From Thermocaproicibacter sp002410755 (GTDB lineage Bacteria; Bacillota; Clostridia; Oscillospirales; Acutalibacteraceae), in the NCBI GenBank assembly GCA_036839715.1, contig DAITDU010000021.1:1-27480 (forward strand): 27,480 nucleotides of DNA, in the 5' to 3' direction. Below the pieces are notes generated by a model, which was not told the DNA's origin, searched no databases, and worked only from the letters and a program-made list of their open reading frames with translations. Shown here piece by piece: positions 14,710 through 22,773 of the stretch; position 1 is the first letter of the stretch, and each line of letters opens with the position of its first letter. The translations under genes and the position numbers were made by a program.

Positions 14710-15249
14710 ATGATCGATATTTTAATCTGCGGGGACCCCTCAGACCACACGCTTACGGAAGCTTTGCTGCCGGCGCTCGCGGCCCGCGGAGGTGTTTGCT
14801 TTTCAGGAGAGGAACACGTTGCAGAGCAGGGCACAGTTGCACGGTACTTTGTGTGTGAAAGTGAGGTTGTCCCGAAAATAAGCGTACCAGCGGGTATTCT
14901 GCTTTTTAAGGATCACATGTGCTCACAACAGCCTACCGGTGTCCCGGACGGATTTTTCTGTGTGATGGATTCTGGGAACAGGCAGGCTGCGGATGTGCTG
15001 CGGGGAAGCAAAGCAGCTGTTATTACCTGCGGCACCGGCTCAAAGGACACTTTGAGCATTGCTTCACTGGAGCCGGAACGTGCCGAAGTGAGTCTTCAGC
15101 GGAACCTGAAAACGCTCGGCGGTACCGTGCTGGAACCGCACGACTTCAGTGTTTTGCTTTCCAGGCCTTTGGCGCCCGGACTGATACTGTTTGTCAGCGC
15201 AGTGTTACTTCTTTCTGACGTCAGTCTGGGAGACGGATTTAAACTTTGA
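14710..15249 (+). CDS. protein of unknown function between two SASP genes
   Basis: 179 residues, not recognised. The start MIDILICGDPSDHTL suggests a strand-turn opening. The middle holds VITCGTGSKDTLSIASL followed by RAEVSLQRNLKTLGGTVLEPHDF, the most conserved-looking part. The C-terminus has one hydrophobic stretch (LILFVSAVLLLSD) that is probably buried or membrane-associated. No signal peptide. The ribosome site is weak (AAAGAG 13 bases before ATG). Its position between two SASP genes on the same strand suggests a sporulation or dormancy role, but that is context only. The GC-rich codon use supports a true gene. Confidence 0.75.
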   Translation: MIDILICGDPSDHTLTEALLPALAARGGVCFSGEEHVAEQGTVARYFVCESEVVPKISVPAGILLFKDHMCSQQPTGVPDGFFCVMDSGNRQAADVLRGSKAAVITCGTGSKDTLSIASLEPERAEVSLQRNLKTLGGTVLEPHDFSVLLSRPLAPGLILFVSAVLLLSDVSLGDGFKL

Positions 15250-15347
15250 TTTTTGCAGATTTTACCGGTTATAAAAAAAGCCTGAAGCGGCAAGCTAAGA
15301 AAGCAAACGCATAGGGAAATGAATTTGAAGAAAAGGAGTGCTTGAGG

Positions 15348-15539
15348 ATGTCGAGAAACAGTCATGTTGTTCCGGAAGCCCGTGAGGCGCTGGACAAGTT
15401 CAAGATGGAAGCTGCTTCCGAAGTTGGCGTGAACCTGAAAAACGGCTACAACGGCGACCTTACTTCCAAGCAGGCTGGTTCTGTCGGTGGCCAGATGGTC
15501 AAGAGCATGATTAAAAGCTACGAGCAGAACATGAAATAA
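15348..15539 (+). CDS. alpha/beta-type small acid-soluble spore protein (copy 2)
   Basis: 63 residues, 54 identical to copy 1, with the same FKMEAASEVGV segment and GYNGDLTSKQAGSVGG block. Differences cluster at the two ends. The ATG at 15348 is used rather than the in-frame TTG 15342, because AAGGAG lies 9 bases before it and copy 1 starts at the same residue. The leader shares AGAAAGCAAACGCA with copy 1 (AGAAAAGCAAACGCA), showing that the upstream region was duplicated with the gene. A strong terminator follows. Confidence 0.95.
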   Translation: MSRNSHVVPEAREALDKFKMEAASEVGVNLKNGYNGDLTSKQAGSVGGQMVKSMIKSYEQNMK

Positions 15540-15570
15540 AGTCCTTCCGCCTGAAAAAGCCGGAAAAATT

Positions 15571-15609
15571 GGCACACCTTGTGCAGCTTTGTACAAGGTG
15601 TGCCTCTTT
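15571..15609 (+). terminator. intrinsic terminator after SASP copy 2
   Basis: GGCACACCTTGT (15571-15582) pairs with ACAAGGTGTGCC (15593-15604) around a 10-nt loop, followed by TCTTT. Confidence 0.8.
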
Positions 15610-15773
15610 GTAATCAGGATTAAAATGTCTCCGGAATAAACCGGAGGATAACAGTAGAGAATTTCCAGATGGAAAGACAGACAAAAATACAGGAATCTGA
15701 TATAATTATTTTATCATAGCTAAAATGTCTGTTTCCGCTTTTTAAGGAGCAGAAATATGAAAGGAAGAAGAAA

Positions 15774-16058
15774 ATGTCGGATAACCCAAAACGAAGCATC
15801 CTGCTGCTGCGTGTGGCAGCAGTTCTTGCTCTGGTTACCGGTTCCTGTCAGGTGTCCCTCTACTGCTACGCAAAGCGTCACTTTACAGAAATCCTGAAAA
15901 ATGGTTCCGCCAAACTTTTTGGAGGCCTTGTCACCGTTACGGAAAAAACAGCCCTTGTTAACCCTAACCTTTCTACGGCTGTTGTCTGTTTCATGCTTGC
16001 CGTAGTCTGCTTTATCGCAGCACATCGGTGGAATAGAAAAAACCACTCCAATCCATAA
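15774..16058 (+). CDS. small membrane protein of unknown function (94 residues)
   Basis: Two predicted membrane segments, residues 9-30 (LLLRVAAVLALVTGSCQVSLYCYA) and 66-84 (LSTAVVCFMLAVVCFIAAH), with an intervening ~35-residue outer or inner loop and a basic tail (RWNRKNH). No family recognised. ATG 15774 follows AAGGAAGAAG. A second ATG at 15757 in another frame has the better site (AAGGAG, 7 bases away) and would encode a short Cys-rich peptide overlapping this gene; either a leader peptide or a frameshifted true start. A TATAAT at 15701 lies upstream. The gene converges with gatB, leaving only 14 bases between stops. Confidence 0.6.
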   Translation: MSDNPKRSILLLRVAAVLALVTGSCQVSLYCYAKRHFTEILKNGSAKLFGGLVTVTEKTALVNPNLSTAVVCFMLAVVCFIAAHRWNRKNHSNP

Positions 16059-16072
16059 AAGTTTATGGCCTT

Positions 16073-17488
16073 TTATGCTTTCATAATTTCCGCAAGGATT
16101 TTTTGTGCTTCCATGGGGTTTGCCTGCCCATGCGTTGTTTTCATAACAGCGCCAAGCACGGCTTTCAGGGCTTTTTCTTTTCCGGCACGGTAATCCTTCA
16201 CCGCGTTCGGATTGTCTGCGGCAGCCTTTTCACAGAGCTTTTGCAATTCTTCCGGGCTGATACCTGCGAGGTCTTTTTCACTGAGAAAGGCAGATGCGGG
16301 CTTTCCAGTATCCAGCATTTTTTCCAAGACCGCTTTCATTTGGCTGGTGCGGATTTTTCCTGCGTCGAGCAGCCTGAGAAGGGCATTAAGATTTTCAGGT
16401 GAAACATTAACCTGAAAATCGTCTTTTGCTGCATCCGTGCCAAGGCGAGCGAAAATCTGGCCGGTAATACAATTTGCGACGGTACGCGGATTTTTCGTTC
16501 CCTTTGCGGCGGCCTCAAAGTAATCTGCGGCTCTGCGGCGCTCAATCAGCAGGGCCGCATCGGCTTCCGTCAGGCTGTATTCCCGCTCAAAACGCTCCAG
16601 ACGCTTCTGTGGGTCCTCCGGCATCCTTGCCTGGATGGATGCAAGCATTTCTTTGCTCACGTGAATTGGCACAAGGTCCGGATCCCGGAAGTAACGATAA
16701 TCGTCCGCGTCCTCTTTGCCGCGCATCCCCTCGGTGCAGCCGGTCGATTCATCATAGCGGCGGGTTTCCTGCACAACTTTTTCTCCGCTTTCCAGGAGGT
16801 CAATCTGCCGGTTCATCTCGTACTCCATTGCCTTTGTCATGTGTGAAAACGAGTTCATGTTCTTGATTTCCGTGCGGGTGCCAAGCTGCCGGGAGCCTTT
16901 TGACCGGACAGAGATGTTGACGTCACAGCGCAGGGAGCCTTCCTGCATTTTGCAGTCGGAGACGCCAAGATAGCGCATAGTAGTCTGAAGTGTTTCCACA
17001 TATTCCGTGGCTTCTTCAATACTGCGGATGTCAGGCTCCGAGACGATTTCAATCAGGGGGACGCCGCTGCGGTTATAGTCAATCAGCGTGTTGCCGCGCT
17101 CATGGACAAGCTTTCCGGCGTCTTCTTCAATATGGATGCGTGTAAGGCGGATTTTTTTCCCGCTCTTTAACTGAACCCAGCCGTTCCGGCAAAGCGGCTG
17201 GTCATATTCTGAAATCTGGTAGGCTTTCGGCAGGTCGGGGTAGCAGTAATTTTTTCGGTCCATCCGCGCATCCGGATTGATTTCACAATGGGTTGCAAGC
17301 CCTGCCATCACGGCATACTCCACAACAGTCCTGTTCAGCTTTGGAAGCGTGCCGGGCAGGCCGATACAGATTGGGCAGCAGTGAGTATTTGGTTCGCCGC
17401 CGAATTCCGTCGTGCAGGAACAGAAGATTTTTGTCTTCGTTGAAAGCTCCACATGCGTTTCAAGCCCGCAGACAAGTTCGTAATTCAT
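16073..17488 (-). CDS. gatB: Asp-tRNA(Asn)/Glu-tRNA(Gln) amidotransferase subunit B
   Basis: 471 residues, full length. It starts with YELVCGLETHVELSTKTKIFC. The zinc site is formed by CSC and CCPIC near residues 23-40; GLPGTLPKLN, MDRKNYCYPDLPKAYQISEYD and EDAGKLVHE are family marks of the tRNA-binding and kinase core. The C-terminal YqeY-like tail domain (about 325-471) is present. GatB activates the aspartyl or glutamyl group on tRNA with ATP, then uses ammonia delivered from GatA. The start overlaps the stop of gatA by 4 bases (ATGA). A short hairpin (CATAAAAG / CTTTTATG) spans the stop shared with the converging gene. Confidence 0.98.
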   Translation of the reverse strand: MNYELVCGLETHVELSTKTKIFCSCTTEFGGEPNTHCCPICIGLPGTLPKLNRTVVEYAVMAGLATHCEINPDARMDRKNYCYPDLPKAYQISEYDQPLCRNGWVQLKSGKKIRLTRIHIEEDAGKLVHERGNTLIDYNRSGVPLIEIVSEPDIRSIEEATEYVETLQTTMRYLGVSDCKMQEGSLRCDVNISVRSKGSRQLGTRTEIKNMNSFSHMTKAMEYEMNRQIDLLESGEKVVQETRRYDESTGCTEGMRGKEDADDYRYFRDPDLVPIHVSKEMLASIQARMPEDPQKRLERFEREYSLTEADAALLIERRRAADYFEAAAKGTKNPRTVANCITGQIFARLGTDAAKDDFQVNVSPENLNALLRLLDAGKIRTSQMKAVLEKMLDTGKPASAFLSEKDLAGISPEELQKLCEKAAADNPNAVKDYRAGKEKALKAVLGAVMKTTHGQANPMEAQKILAEIMKA

Positions 17489-18954
17489 AGCCTGACCCCC
17501 GTTTCCACAGACCGGAAAGATGTTTTGCGCGATGCCAGCTCATACTGGTTTGCAGCGTTCAGCAGCGGTGCCTCCGAAAACTCCGGGCCAATCAGCTGAA
17601 GCCCTACGGGCATCCCGTCATTCCCAAAGCCGCAGGGCACGCTGACGGCAGGCAGCCCGGCAATGTTGACCGGCACTGTGCAGAGGTCGGTAAGGTATGT
17701 TTCCACCGGGTCCTTAGCTGCATAATTTTCCGGGAACGCTGTCATGGGGACGGTAGGCGCCGCAATAAAATCACATTTCCGGAATGCTTCGCCGAATGAC
17801 TGGATAATCGTCCCCCGCAGGTTCTGTGCCTTTTTGTAATAGGCGTCGTAGTATCCGGCGCTCAGCACATAAGTACCGAGCAGGATGCGGCGCTTGACTT
17901 CTGCGCCAAAGCCTTCGCTGCGTGTTTTACAGACCATATCGTTGCGGTCGGCAAAGTGTTGCTTTGTCTGGTAGCCATAGCGGATGCCGTCATACCGTCC
18001 GAGGTTTGAGGAAGCTTCCGCGCAGGCGAGAATGTAATAGACCGGAAGGCTGTATGAAATGGCAGGCAGGGAAAATTCTACGGTTTCCGCACCGAGCGAA
18101 CAGAGCACACCAACTGCCTTTTTTATGGCAGAATCAACGTCAGGGCGGACGCCGCGGAAATACTCCTTCACAATGCCAATCTTTTTTCCGCGGATGCTGT
18201 TTTCAAGAGCAGGGGAAACAGGTGCTTTTCTCCCGATACTTGTCGAGTCCATCGGGTCGTAGTCGGAAATTGCGTCATAGATAAGTGCTGCATCCTCCAC
18301 GCTTGGCGCAATCGGCCCAATCTGGTCAAAGCTTGAAGCATAGGCAATGAGGCCAAACCGCGAAACCGCGCCGTAAGTCGGCTTGAATCCGACAACACCG
18401 CAGAAACTGGCTGGCTGGCGGATGGAACCTCCGGTGTCCGAACCGAGGCCGAACGCTGCCAGGTTAGCGCTCACGGCCGCTGCCACACCGCCGCTGCTAC
18501 CGCCTGCCACACGCTTTCGGTTGTGCGGGTTCTTTGCCCCGCCGAAACAGGAGGTCTCGCAGGAAGAACCCATTGCAAACTCGTCCATGTTGCTTTTCCC
18601 GAGCAGGACGGCATTTTGCTTTTTCAGCAGATCCCAGACGGTTGCATCATAAATTGGCACATAGCCTTTCAGAATCCGGGAACAGCAGGTTGTCTCAATA
18701 CCTTTTGTAGAGATATTGTCCTTGAGCGTCATGGGGATGCCTTCCAGTGGTGCGAGAGGTTCCCCGGCAGCAATTTTTGCATCCACTTTTGCAGCTGCTT
18801 TCAGCGCTGTTTCCGGTGTGACCTTCACATAGGCGCAAAGGGCGCTGTTTTCTTTTTTTATAGCATCCAGGTATGCCCTGGTCAATTCCGTGCAGCTCAG
18901 ACGCTTTTCAGAGAGGAGGCTGTGAAGCCGCGCAATCGTTCCGTATTGTCCCAT
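17485..18954 (-). CDS. gatA: Asp-tRNA(Asn)/Glu-tRNA(Gln) amidotransferase subunit A
   Basis: 489 residues of the amidase-signature family. The catalytic Lys78 (MTLKDN), cis-Ser153 (GGSSGG) and nucleophile Ser177 (GSDTGGSIRQPAS) are all present, at positions equal to those in characterised GatA enzymes within one residue. GatA hydrolyses glutamine and passes the ammonia through a channel to GatB. It starts 12 bases after gatC and overlaps gatB by 4 bases, so the three are one translational unit. GGAGGC precedes the ATG. Confidence 0.98.
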   Translation of the reverse strand: MGQYGTIARLHSLLSEKRLSCTELTRAYLDAIKKENSALCAYVKVTPETALKAAAKVDAKIAAGEPLAPLEGIPMTLKDNISTKGIETTCCSRILKGYVPIYDATVWDLLKKQNAVLLGKSNMDEFAMGSSCETSCFGGAKNPHNRKRVAGGSSGGVAAAVSANLAAFGLGSDTGGSIRQPASFCGVVGFKPTYGAVSRFGLIAYASSFDQIGPIAPSVEDAALIYDAISDYDPMDSTSIGRKAPVSPALENSIRGKKIGIVKEYFRGVRPDVDSAIKKAVGVLCSLGAETVEFSLPAISYSLPVYYILACAEASSNLGRYDGIRYGYQTKQHFADRNDMVCKTRSEGFGAEVKRRILLGTYVLSAGYYDAYYKKAQNLRGTIIQSFGEAFRKCDFIAAPTVPMTAFPENYAAKDPVETYLTDLCTVPVNIAGLPAVSVPCGFGNDGMPVGLQLIGPEFSEAPLLNAANQYELASRKTSFRSVETGVRL

Positions 18955-18966
18955 TCCACATGCCTC

Positions 18967-19245
18967 CTAACTGCGCCGCCGCACGAGAAAATATCCGCCT
19001 TCCGTACACGGCGCATTGCCAAGAATTTTTTCCCGGCGGCAGGAAGGTACGACTTGATCTTCACGAAAGATATTGGAAAGCCCTCCGGCACTGTCGAAAC
19101 TGCCTGCGCCTTCAGACGCGGCATTGATGGTATCCGCAAAGCCAATCATTTTATTCATGTCCTTTGTCAGGCCGTCAAGCTCCTCCGGTGAGACGGAAAG
19201 CTTTGCAAGATTTGCAATTTTCAGAATTTCCTCGTGTGTTACCAT
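18967..19245 (-). CDS. gatC: Asp-tRNA(Asn)/Glu-tRNA(Gln) amidotransferase subunit C
   Basis: 92 residues, normal for GatC, which wraps between A and B and stabilises the complex. The N-terminal helix (THEEILKIANLAKLSVSPEEL) and the central DMNKMIGFADTIN are the family signature; the C-terminal part with a FREDQVVPS segment matches the usual 'LREDxV' element. It starts 19 bases after the aspS stop and sits just before gatA. Confidence 0.95.
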   Translation of the reverse strand: MVTHEEILKIANLAKLSVSPEELDGLTKDMNKMIGFADTINAASEGAGSFDSAGGLSNIFREDQVVPSCRREKILGNAPCTEGGYFLVRRRS

Positions 19246-19264
19246 GGCATTTTCCTCCCGCCCG

Positions 19265-21016
19265 TTATTTTCTCAGCCGGATGTGAGCTTCCCGAAGCTG
19301 CTGCTCTGTGACTTCGTTCGGTGATCCCATCATTACATCCTGTGCGTTCGAGTTCATCGGAAATGCGATGACTTCACGGATATTGTCCTCATCCGTAAGC
19401 AGCATAAGCATACGGTCAATGCCGGGAGCCATACCGGCGTGCGGCGGGGCCCCATACTGAAACGCATGATAGAGGGAAGTAAATTTTGTCTTTAGCTCTT
19501 CTTCAGAGTAACCGGCGATTGCAAAGGCTTTCTTCATGATTTCTAGGCTGTGATTGCGCACTGCGCCGGAGGAAAGTTCTACGCCGTTGCAGACAATATC
19601 GTACTGGTAGGCAAGCACATTTTCCGGCTTCTTTGTCATCAGGGCCTCCATCCCGCCCTGCGGCATGGAAAACGGGTTGTGGGTAAATACTGTCGCGCCT
19701 GTTTCCTCATCAATTTCATACATCGGAAAATCGACGATAAAACAGAACTCATAGCAATCCGGTTTAAGCAGGCCGAGGCGGTTGCCAAGCTCCGTGCGGA
19801 TTTGCCCAGCAAACTTCGGCGCCATGTCCGCTTCATCCGCAATGAAAAAGACGACGGTGCCGGGCTTCAGTGCAGCACGTCTTGTCAGCTCCGCACGCTT
19901 TTCCTCAGAAAGATATTTGTTAATTGGCCCCTGATATTCACCGGAACCGGTTACCTTAATATAGCCAAGGCCCTTCATGCCAATGCTTTCGGCATAGGAA
20001 AGCATCCCCTCAAAGAAACTGCGCGGCTGGGCGGAACAGTCCGGCACGCTGACAGCACGGACTGTTTTATGCTGGAATGGCTTAAACGCCGTGCCTTCAA
20101 AAATATCTGTAATGTCGATAATTTCGAGCGGATTGCGCAGATCCGGCTTATCCGTGCCATATTTCAGCATGGATTCCGCGTAGGGGATACGGCGGAACGG
20201 TGCAGGGGAAACCTTTTTATTTGAAAATTTACGGAAGGTATCACCGATCACTTCTTCTGCAACGGCAAAGACATCCTCCTGCTCGGCAAATGCCATTTCA
20301 AAGTCAAGCTGGTAAAATTCGCCCGGCGAACGGTCTGCACGGGCATCCTCGTCGCGGAAGCAGGGTGCAATCTGAAAATACCGGTCAAAGCCGGAAACCA
20401 TCAGAAGCTGTTTAAAAATCTGCGGAGCCTGCGGCAGGGCATAAAACTTGCCCGGGTGGCGGCGGCTGGGGATCAGGTAGTCGCGTGCGCCCTCTGGAGA
20501 AGAAGCGGAAAGGATTGGTGTCTGAATTTCCAGAAAGCCGAGGCTTGTCATTTTCTGACGCAGGTAGGAAATGACCTGTGAGCGCAGCACAATATTTCGG
20601 TGGACTTTCGGGTTGCGCAGGTCAAGGTATCGGTAACGGAGACGCACGTCTTCCTTCGTTTCAAGGGAGGACGCAATGTCAAATGGCAAAGGTGCCGTCA
20701 CAGGGCCGAGCACTGTCAGCTCGTCGGCGGCAATTTCCACCGTTCCGGTCGGAATTTTCGGGTTGTAAGTGTCCGCGTCACGCGGGATTACTTTTCCTTT
20801 CGCTGTGAGAGTGCATTCCTTCTCGACATTTTTGAGCATTTCCTGATTATGAATAACAATTTGAACGACGCCGTAATGGTCACGCAGGTCAAGGAATTGC
20901 ACGCCGCCATGATTGCGGATATTTTCCACCCAGCCCGCCACACGGACGGTCTGGCCGATTTCTTTTTCGCTTAGCTCACCGCAGAGGTGCGTATGGTACC
21001 GGTTTACACTGATCAT
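19265..21016 (-). CDS. aspS: aspartyl-tRNA synthetase, probably non-discriminating
   Basis: 583 residues, bacterial type. Domains: anticodon-binding OB fold (1-105), class II core with motif 2 (FRDEDARADRSPGEFYQLDFEM) and motif 3 (GAPPHAGMAPGIDRM), and an inserted GAD domain (about 300-420). In the anticodon-binding domain IRNHGGVQFLDLRD has His36 at the position that is His in known non-discriminating AspRS (H31 in Pseudomonas) and Leu in discriminating ones such as E. coli. With gatCAB directly downstream, it probably charges both tRNA-Asp and tRNA-Asn, the latter being amidated afterwards. It is the first gene of the operon. Confidence 0.97.
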   Translation of the reverse strand: MISVNRYHTHLCGELSEKEIGQTVRVAGWVENIRNHGGVQFLDLRDHYGVVQIVIHNQEMLKNVEKECTLTAKGKVIPRDADTYNPKIPTGTVEIAADELTVLGPVTAPLPFDIASSLETKEDVRLRYRYLDLRNPKVHRNIVLRSQVISYLRQKMTSLGFLEIQTPILSASSPEGARDYLIPSRRHPGKFYALPQAPQIFKQLLMVSGFDRYFQIAPCFRDEDARADRSPGEFYQLDFEMAFAEQEDVFAVAEEVIGDTFRKFSNKKVSPAPFRRIPYAESMLKYGTDKPDLRNPLEIIDITDIFEGTAFKPFQHKTVRAVSVPDCSAQPRSFFEGMLSYAESIGMKGLGYIKVTGSGEYQGPINKYLSEEKRAELTRRAALKPGTVVFFIADEADMAPKFAGQIRTELGNRLGLLKPDCYEFCFIVDFPMYEIDEETGATVFTHNPFSMPQGGMEALMTKKPENVLAYQYDIVCNGVELSSGAVRNHSLEIMKKAFAIAGYSEEELKTKFTSLYHAFQYGAPPHAGMAPGIDRMLMLLTDEDNIREVIAFPMNSNAQDVMMGSPNEVTEQQLREAHIRLRK

Positions 21017-21066
21017 GTTCCGCAGCTCCCTTTTTTCAATGCTTTCATGCTTTTACCGATTAAATG

Positions 21067-21095
21067 ATTATAGCATGAAATCGGCGCGTTTTCAA
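21067..21095 (-). promoter_or_regulatory. aspS: promoter of aspS-gatCAB
   Basis: On the minus strand TTGAAA (21095-21090), a 17-base spacer and TATAAT (21072-21067) form a near-consensus promoter about 50 bases before the aspS ATG. No T-box leader is seen in the short untranslated region. Confidence 0.75.
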
Positions 21096-21172
21096 TGGCA
21101 GGGCAGGGACGGCGCCCCATATGCCAAACCTTTTTAATCATAGCACATTTTTACCTGAATTGCGATAAAGAA

Positions 21173-21202
21173 TTCTCCGTCCCCGCAAGTGGGAACGGAG
21201 AA
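21173..21202 (-). terminator. probable terminator after pepT
   Basis: TTCTCCGT and ACGGAGAA arms with CCC/GGG inside form a hairpin, followed on the minus strand by TTCTTTAT. It separates pepT from the aspS promoter. Confidence 0.5.
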
Positions 21203-21220
21203 AATACCGCACAGAAATTT

Positions 21221-22438
21221 TTACTGGCACTTTAGCAGTGCCATAAGAATTTCTACAACTTTATTCATTTCCTGAATTGATACAAATTCAAAGCGGCTGT
21301 GACAGTTGTAGCCGCCTGTTGGCAGGTTGGGGCAGGGCAGGCCCATCTGGGAAAGAACGGCACCGTCCGTACCGCCGCGGATGGGAACGGCTTTCGGTTC
21401 AACCCCTGCGGAGCGCATGGCTTTTTCCGCACGCTTTACAACTTCCGGGTGCTTTTCGAGGACGGGCTTCATATTATAATAGGAGTCTTTTATCGCCAGC
21501 TCAAATGTGCCGGTCCCATATTTTGCATTAAGATAATTAACAGCACGCTGCATGTACTGTTTCCGTGCTTCAAATCTGGCTGAGTCGTGGTCGCGCACAA
21601 TGTAGTGGAAAACAGCTTTTTCCACTTCCCCTTCGATATGCTCCAAAAAATAGAAACCTTCGCGGCCCTCGGTGTGCTCAGGCGTTTCGGCTGCCGGCAG
21701 CATTAAATGGAACTCCATGCCGAGCAGCGGAGCATTCCTCATCTTGTCTTTTGCGTCACCCGGATGGGTGCTGATGCCGTGTACGGTCAGAACAGCGTCG
21801 GCAGCATTGAAATTTTCGTATTCCAGGTCATCAAGCTTGCCGCCATCCACCGTGTAGGCGAAATCCGCGCCAAACGCAGCAAGGTCAAAGCGGCTTGCAC
21901 CCCGCCCGATTTCTTCATCCGGCGTAAATGCAACGCAGATTTTCCCATGGGGGATTTTTCCCCGGACAATGTTTTCTGCTGCCGTCAGAATTTCAGCGAT
22001 GCCGGCCTTGTCGTCACCGCCGAGCAGCGTGGTGCCGTCGGTCACAATCAGGTCCATGCCCCCGCAGTGCGAAAGGCAGGGAAAATCCTCTTCGCGCAGG
22101 ACGAGATTCCGCTCCGCATTCAGGACGATGTCGCCGCCCCGGTAGGATTTTACAATCCGCGGACGGATATTCGTCCCGCTTGCCGCGGAACTTGTGTCCA
22201 TGTGCGCAATCAGGCCGATAGCGGGCTGGCTGCCCCCGCAGTTTGACGGCAGGGAGCCGTAAACGTAGCAGTTTGCGTCGCACCGTGCGTCTGCAAAGCC
22301 AATCTGTTTCATTTCCTTTACCAGCTCGTCTGCCAGTACCCTTTGGCCCTCCGTACTCGGGAAGACATTCTCCGGTGCATTTTCATCTGAAGTCGTGCCA
22401 AATTTTACATAGTTAAGGAACCGTTCATAAGCCTTCAT
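21221..22438 (-). CDS. pepT: peptidase T (tripeptide aminopeptidase)
   Basis: 405 residues of the M20 metallopeptidase family. Metal and catalytic segments are in order: LIAHMDTS (zinc-binding His and catalytic Asp), LLGGDDKAG (bridging Asp), TPDEEIGRG (catalytic and metal Glu), DGGKLDDLEYENFNAA in the dimerisation lid and RGGTDGAVLSQMG near the end. PepT removes the N-terminal residue from tripeptides in the cytoplasm. The gene follows the FakA-like gene by 6 bases, so the two are co-transcribed. Confidence 0.97.
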   Translation of the reverse strand: MKAYERFLNYVKFGTTSDENAPENVFPSTEGQRVLADELVKEMKQIGFADARCDANCYVYGSLPSNCGGSQPAIGLIAHMDTSSAASGTNIRPRIVKSYRGGDIVLNAERNLVLREEDFPCLSHCGGMDLIVTDGTTLLGGDDKAGIAEILTAAENIVRGKIPHGKICVAFTPDEEIGRGASRFDLAAFGADFAYTVDGGKLDDLEYENFNAADAVLTVHGISTHPGDAKDKMRNAPLLGMEFHLMLPAAETPEHTEGREGFYFLEHIEGEVEKAVFHYIVRDHDSARFEARKQYMQRAVNYLNAKYGTGTFELAIKDSYYNMKPVLEKHPEVVKRAEKAMRSAGVEPKAVPIRGGTDGAVLSQMGLPCPNLPTGGYNCHSRFEFVSIQEMNKVVEILMALLKCQ

Positions 22439-22444
22439 GCTTTC

Positions 22445-22696
22445 TCAGCCTTTCTGGCCGTTTTGCTGCCGTTCCATATTTTCCACGACAATGTCGTGAA
22501 TATCTCCGAGGGAAGCGCAGTATTCCAGCACTTTCCAAGGCGTGTTGGTGTGATAGTGAATTTTAATCAGGTTTTCGTCCCCGACGGCAAGCAGGCAGTC
22601 ACCCTTGATATTTTTAGCAATATAATCATGAATGTCATTTTCAGAGAGGCTTTTCCCCTCGATTAGGAGCTGCGTGTCAAATTTGTAGTCCAGCAT
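22445..22696 (-). CDS. stand-alone FakA/YloV-like domain protein (83 residues)
   Basis: The sequence matches what I recall of the segment following the nucleotide-binding domain of the fatty-acid kinase FakA (YloV): TQLLIEGKSLSENDIHDYI, GDCLLAVGDENLIKIHYHTNTPWKVLEYC and DIVVENMERQ. In FakA this segment lies inside a ~550-residue protein; here it is a complete short gene with its own GGAAGGAG site. It has no kinase part and no DegV/FakB partner in the window. It may be a regulatory or decoy domain, or a binding module used by another protein. It is co-transcribed with pepT, whose start is 6 bases after its stop. A tentative TATGAT -10 lies upstream. Confidence 0.8.
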   Translation of the reverse strand: MLDYKFDTQLLIEGKSLSENDIHDYIAKNIKGDCLLAVGDENLIKIHYHTNTPWKVLEYCASLGDIHDIVVENMERQQNGQKG

Positions 22697-22773
22697 ATTT
22701 TCGGCTCTCCTTCCAAATTATTGTTTTTATCAATCATACGCTTTTTTGCCGTCCGTGAAAAGGCCTTTTGACA

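Noticed and set aside
18523..19191. 222-residue plus-strand ORF over gatA/gatC
   Set aside because: It is antisense to two well-supported genes and reads as shadow sequence.
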